From assembly GCA_964474905.1 (NCBI GenBank), contig CAYYUP010000010.1:57778-121777 (forward strand): a stretch of 64,000 nucleotides of DNA, written 5' to 3'. The position numbers were made by a program, and so were the translations under genes. This stretch comes from JADJRG01 sp964474905. Its GTDB lineage: Bacteria; Myxococcota_A; Polyangia; Nannocystales; Nannocystaceae. The first letter of the stretch is position 1. Every line of letters begins with the position of its first letter. The notes beneath the pieces were generated by a model, which had not been told where the DNA came from, did not search any database, and saw only the letters and a program-made list of their open reading frames with translations. Shown here one piece after another: positions 59,767-64,000 of this stretch.

Positions 59767-61617
59767 ATGGCTGCAATACCGGACGATAAGTTGCTAGAGA
59801 TCAAAGAGCGGATCGACATCGTCGATCTCGTCTCTCGCTACGTGGGCCTGCGCCGATCGGGCAAGAATTACAAAGCTTGTTGCCCCTTTCACGAAGAAAA
59901 AACGCCGAGCTTCTACGTCAACCCTGAGCGCAAGAGCTTCAAGTGCTTCGGCTGTGGGGTCCACGGCGACGGTATCGCCTTTGTGAGGGATATCGAGGGC
60001 AAGGGTTTTGTCGAGACCTGTCAAAAACTCGCCGAACTCTTCGGCGTCTCGCTCCCCAACGCACCCGGGGGCGGACACACAGCAGAGCGTCAGGCCGCGC
60101 GCGACGACGCCTACGCGATCGTCAACGCGGCCGCCGAAATCTTCCGCGAGACCCTGCTGCGCAGCCCTGAGGGCGAGGCTGGCCGGGCCTACCAGCACCA
60201 GCGTCTGCTCGACGGGTCGATCGCCGAGACCTTTCGCCTGGGCTACGGACCGACACCCGGCGAGGGGGGTTGGGACTTCATCGCCCGCCGCCTCTCCGAG
60301 CGCGGCCTCGACCTCTCGGTCGCCGAGCAGCTCGGCCTGGTCGGCCGCTCAGAGCGCACCGGCTCCTATTTTGATCGCTTTCGCGGTCGCCTGGTCTTCC
60401 CCATCATTCAGCCAGGCGGCTCCGTGATCGGCTTCTCTGGCCGCATCCTCCCGGTGCACAGCGAGAATGACGAGCGCGACCGCGAAGCGCCGAAATACAT
60501 CAACTCCCCAGAGTCTGTGCTCTACTCAAAGAGCAAGACCCTCTTCGGTCTGCACGCCGCCAGTTCGTCGATTCGGCAACGAGGGCGCGCGATTTTAGTC
60601 GAGGGCAATGTCGACGTCCTCAGCATGCATCAAAAGGGCTACACCGAGACCGTCGCGCCCTTGGGTACCGCGCTTACCGCCCCCCAGCTCAAGATCCTGG
60701 GCCGATTTACAGACACCGTGCTTCTCTGCTTTGACGGCGATCGCGCGGGCCGAAAGGCCGCTCGGGAGGCGATCCCGCTGGTCCTCGACGCCGATATGGA
60801 CGCCCGCATCGTCGTGCTCAGCGATGGCGATGACCCCGATACGGTCGACAGCGAGCGCCTGGCCGGCCTCTTTGACCGCCCCCCCTCGGCCCTAGAGTGG
60901 CTGATGCTCTGGATGGTCGAGAAAGGCGCCGCCGAATCGCCCGAGCTGCAGATCCGTGCCCTCGACGCCCTAGTTCCGCTTCTGCGGAAGGTCCGCCGTG
61001 AGGCTGCCCGCGATCTCTACACCGACCTCGCTTCGAAGTTGCTGAAAATCCCTGGAGGACGCATATCCTCGGCGGTCCACGGAGATCGAGGCCGCCCGCG
61101 CCGCTCTCCCGTCCCCCCCTCGCCGATGCAGAACGCCGCCCCCATCGCTCCGCTGCCACGCGGCCAGTCCGAGTTGCTGATGCTGCTCGTCGACAACCCG
61201 AGCCTCGCACCGGTCGCCAAAGAGTCGGGCGCCCTAGAGGCTCTCTGCGACGAACGCCTGCAGGTGATCGGGTTGGCCGTGATCGAAGCCGCCATCCGTG
61301 GCGAGAGCCCCGGCGAAGGCGAACTCCTCGAACTCGTCGACGCCCGCGAGCACCGCCAGCTCCACGACCGCACCTTCGCCGGCATCTACCGCGACACAGA
61401 TCTCGACGTTGAAGCCGTCCTTCACGAACTGCTCGCGGCCTCCCGTCGCGAGCGCCTAAAAGCCGCAAAACTCGAGAACGACAGGGCGATGAGCGAGGCC
61501 CGCGCACAGGGTGACCTCGATCGCCTGCGCGCTCTTGCGCAGGAGCGCATCGCGCTCCGTCGCCAACTCGAGGTTTCCGATCTAAACCCCCCAAACCATC
61601 CGAACACCTCCGGGTGA
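59767..61617 (+). CDS. dnaG: DNA primase
   Basis: 616 residues from ATG 59767. It synthesises RNA primers at the replication fork. The N-terminal zinc-binding domain reads CCPFHEEKTPSFYVNPE to CFGCG (Cys39, His42, Cys60, Cys63). The TOPRIM catalytic core includes VEGNVDVLSMHQKGY with the key Glu, LGTALT, and CFDGDRAGRKAAREAI with the Asp pair. The C-terminal 170 residues, poorly conserved, form the helicase-binding domain. The sigma factor gene rpoD follows 32 bases later, the arrangement of the classical macromolecular synthesis operon, here without rpsU. Confidence 0.96.
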   Translation: MAAIPDDKLLEIKERIDIVDLVSRYVGLRRSGKNYKACCPFHEEKTPSFYVNPERKSFKCFGCGVHGDGIAFVRDIEGKGFVETCQKLAELFGVSLPNAPGGGHTAERQAARDDAYAIVNAAAEIFRETLLRSPEGEAGRAYQHQRLLDGSIAETFRLGYGPTPGEGGWDFIARRLSERGLDLSVAEQLGLVGRSERTGSYFDRFRGRLVFPIIQPGGSVIGFSGRILPVHSENDERDREAPKYINSPESVLYSKSKTLFGLHAASSSIRQRGRAILVEGNVDVLSMHQKGYTETVAPLGTALTAPQLKILGRFTDTVLLCFDGDRAGRKAAREAIPLVLDADMDARIVVLSDGDDPDTVDSERLAGLFDRPPSALEWLMLWMVEKGAAESPELQIRALDALVPLLRKVRREAARDLYTDLASKLLKIPGGRISSAVHGDRGRPRRSPVPPSPMQNAAPIAPLPRGQSELLMLLVDNPSLAPVAKESGALEALCDERLQVIGLAVIEAAIRGESPGEGELLELVDAREHRQLHDRTFAGIYRDTDLDVEAVLHELLAASRRERLKAAKLENDRAMSEARAQGDLDRLRALAQERIALRRQLEVSDLNPPNHPNTSG

Positions 61618-61649
61618 ACGGCCTGATTTTTTGAATAAGGCGAGAGGAC

Positions 61650-63428
<1,779 letters not shown>

Positions 63429-63460
63429 GTCTCCGACAGGACCCAAAACCCAAGACAAGC

Positions 63461-63500
63461 AAAAGGCCGACCTCCTTCGGGAGCGTCGGCCTTTTTTCTT
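63461..63500 (+). terminator. Rho-independent terminator after rpoD
   Basis: The stem AAAGGCCGAC-CTCC with GGAG-C-GTCGGCCTTT surrounds a TTCG tetraloop, has one bulged base, and is followed by a long T-rich run. It lies 32 bases after the rpoD stop. Confidence 0.93.
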
Positions 63501-63581
63501 TTTCTTTTTTTTCGTTCTTGTTTTTTTTTGGCTCCGAGCCCAATCCGCCAGAAACTCGAGCCTGCGCACTCGCTCAAGCCA

Positions 63582-63818
63582 TCAAGAGCGGTTCTTTTTT
63601 TTCGATCCGGTGATCGAACGAACAAAACCTTCGTGATCCCAGTTCGCCCACTTGCAGAGCGCTTTCACGTAGATGTCATTTAGCTGCCGAGCCGAATGCG
63701 AGTACGTGAACGGACGCTCCTGACCCGCGAGCACGAGTTTCGCGTGAGGGCCTTTCTTTTTTACCGAAGCTCCGCGCCGGATCGCCTCCGCAATAACGAT
63801 CTTCGTGCGGTAGGGCAT
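63582..63818 (-). CDS. Small HicA-like protein
   Basis: 78 residues. The pattern AEAIRRGASVKKKGPHAKLVL, then PFTYSHSARQLNDIYVKALCKWANWD resembles HicA/YcfA toxins, in which a Gly-x-His-x-Lys turn on the central strands precedes a C-terminal helix. HicA usually targets mRNA. The match is by eye and weak. Its ATG lies 18 bases after the stop of a partial gene on the same strand; in HicA/HicB systems the partner is adjacent, but the visible fragment of that gene does not show a clear HicB pattern. Confidence 0.4.
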   Translation of the reverse strand: MPYRTKIVIAEAIRRGASVKKKGPHAKLVLAGQERPFTYSHSARQLNDIYVKALCKWANWDHEGFVRSITGSKKKNRS

Positions 63819-63836
63819 GACGGCCTGGGCCCCAGG

Positions 63837-63998
63837 CTACGCGGCCTTGGGCATCGAGTCCGGCGTAGGCGGAAGAGCAGGCGTGCCGATACACCACTGC
63901 CCATCGCTGCTCTTGCACAACGCGGCACGCAGGAGCACGCCACGGCGGATCGCCTTGGAATTGGCGTCCATCTCAGACACCTCACCAAGAATGCCTTC
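63837..63998 (-). CDS. Partial gene, C-terminal 53 residues only (5' end outside window)
   Basis: The frame is open from the window end to a TAG at 63837-63839. The fragment includes EGILGEVSEMDANSKAIRRG and ends PTPDSMPKAA. It is too short to assign. Position directly upstream of the HicA-like gene suggests cotranscription. Confidence 0.5.
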   Translation of the reverse strand, partial: EGILGEVSEMDANSKAIRRGVLLRAALCKSSDGQWCIGTPALPPTPDSMPKAA

Positions 63999-64000
63999 GC

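Overview
This is a high-GC bacterial chromosome segment from a draft assembly. It contains four runs of exactly 100 N. The gene content points to a myxobacterium (Myxococcota), most likely the Nannocystaceae side of the group. The evidence is several exported proteins with Thr/Ser/Asp/Gly-rich hexanucleotide-repeat linkers behind a lipobox, an ECF sigma factor next to a membrane-anchored Ser/Thr protein kinase, Cys-rich secreted proteins, a C-type-lectin-like lipoprotein, a von Willebrand A lipoprotein, and a hybrid histidine kinase with two receiver domains. The taxonomic placement is inference; no rRNA is present.

Layout. 1-4.1 kb: two overlapping RND transporter genes, the first cut by the window edge, then a small DUF3817 membrane protein. 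4.6-9.6 kb: an alpha-oxoamine synthase fused to a GNAT/FemAB-like domain, followed by a hybrid histidine kinase. This resembles the autoinducer synthase/sensor pairing of CqsA/CqsS and LqsA/LqsS. 9.5-15.2 kb (minus): a beta-barrel-like protein and a 2-oxoacid dehydrogenase operon (E1alpha, E1beta, E2, E3) in which E1alpha has lost the usual thiamine diphosphate motif. 15.3-17.8 kb (minus): an S41 protease and an ECF sigma/anti-sigma pair. 17.8-27.6 kb: aspartate kinase, low-complexity lipoproteins, an L,D-transpeptidase, PhzF, pirin, dihydroorotase and a YVTN beta-propeller lipoprotein broken by an N run. 27.7-34.6 kb: deoxyribose-phosphate aldolase with an ALDH16-like two-domain aldehyde dehydrogenase, a tandem pair of Get3/ArsA-type ATPases, and a UbiA prenyltransferase. 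34.8-35.0 kb: tRNA-Asp with promoter and terminator. 35-40.5 kb: two methyltransferases flanking a flippase-like membrane protein, and asparagine synthetase; probably surface glycan or lipid modification. 40.5-43.7 kb: a Cys-rich cytochrome-like lipoprotein and a VWA lipoprotein.

44.5-48.9 kb is the most striking part. It holds a triheme, TsdA-like cytochrome (thiosulfate dehydrogenase type, with the Cys heme-ligand position kept), then a translationally coupled SulP anion permease carrying a STAS-like segment, an extra membrane helix and two cytochrome c domains in the same polypeptide, then an exported DsrE-like lipoprotein. Together they look like a sulfur-oxyanion redox/transport module that I do not recognise as described.

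49-54.5 kb: a radical SAM/SPASM protein, ECF sigma factor, Ser/Thr kinase, a decayed FG-GAP repeat lipoprotein pseudogene, a zinc-ribbon lipoprotein with five [E][P][ED]YGVP repeats, and a Cys-rich secreted protein. 54.6-59.5 kb (minus): metF, birA, nadC, a HAD phosphatase, a CPBP protease and a small coiled protein. 59.8-63.4 kb: dnaG and rpoD, closed by a strong terminator. The window ends in a HicA-like small gene and a partial upstream gene. At two of the N runs the same 55 bases stand on both sides. Collapsing them restores single reading frames for birA and the flippase, so these are unmerged contig overlaps and not real duplications.
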